Source: Dendrolimus kikuchii
Taxonomy: Eukaryota > Arthropoda > Insecta > Lepidoptera > Lasiocampidae
Direction of reading: 5' to 3'
NCBI GenBank assembly: GCA_019925095.2
Contig: CM034392.1
Span: 8,609,887-8,673,886 of the forward strand
Length of the DNA: 64,000 nucleotides
Position numbers and translations under genes: made by a program. The notes under the pieces were generated by a model. The model saw only the letters and a program-made list of their open reading frames with translations, did no database searches and was not told where the DNA came from. Shown here one piece after another: positions 64,000 through 64,000 of the stretch; the first letter of the stretch is position 1; every line of letters starts with the position of its first letter.

Positions 64000-64000
64000 A

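Overview
This window looks like repeat-dense, AT-rich, non-coding DNA from a moth or butterfly (Lepidoptera). The evidence is a decayed RTE-clade retrotransposon of the type known from Heliconius, D,D37D mariner relics of the type first described from silkmoth, many short elements with TC...CTAGT ends like lepidopteran non-autonomous Helitrons, tRNA-like SINEs, and (TATG)n-tailed LINE ends. There are no operons, ribosome binding sites or long host ORFs. All open frames over 250 codons lie in one 8-bp minisatellite and are artefacts of it.

Layout. 1-4.5 kb: two adjacent LINE 3' ends, then unique AT-rich DNA. 4.5-6.3 kb: two copies of a long-hairpin element. 9.1-9.9 kb: a pair of tRNA-like SINE copies. 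13.7-16.3 kb: a transposon nest, in which a D,D37D mariner holds a full-length but dead D,D34D mariner, a piece of a third mariner, and a 524-bp retroposon with a perfect 13-bp target duplication. 18.0-19.6 kb: SINE-A and a second D,D37D mariner. 21.58-21.69 kb: the best candidate host coding exon (minus strand). 22.8-31 kb: RTE relic, Helitron-like elements, a Penelope-like endonuclease fragment. 31-34 kb: SINE-A, a TIR element, another LINE end. 34-39 kb: mostly unique, with a CpG-rich block at 37.1-37.8 kb that could be a promoter. 39-44 kb: heavily nested repeats. 44-56 kb: mixed repeats, a Harbinger-like MITE and two weak exon candidates. 58.6-59.6 kb: an (8-bp)n array of about 90 units. 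59.9-64 kb: two LINE ORF2 C-terminal relics and more SINE-A.

Two points stand out. First, an abundant ~300-bp element (here SINE-A, ten copies) shares its 3' ~110 bp with the 3' end of a jockey/CR1-type LINE found twice in the window (39.3 and 59.9 kb). This is the pattern expected of a SINE mobilised by a partner LINE. Second, on the minus strand a CpG-rich block ending in a GTAAGT donor (37,405) and a 37-codon exon starting with ATG (21,690) with good splice sites could be exon 1 and exon 2 of one gene. Its intron would hold much of the transposon load, and the GC-richer unique blocks at 3.8, 8.6, 13.4 and 17.4 kb would be candidate intronic enhancers. That gene model is inference only. Family names are from reading motifs by eye; no database was searched.
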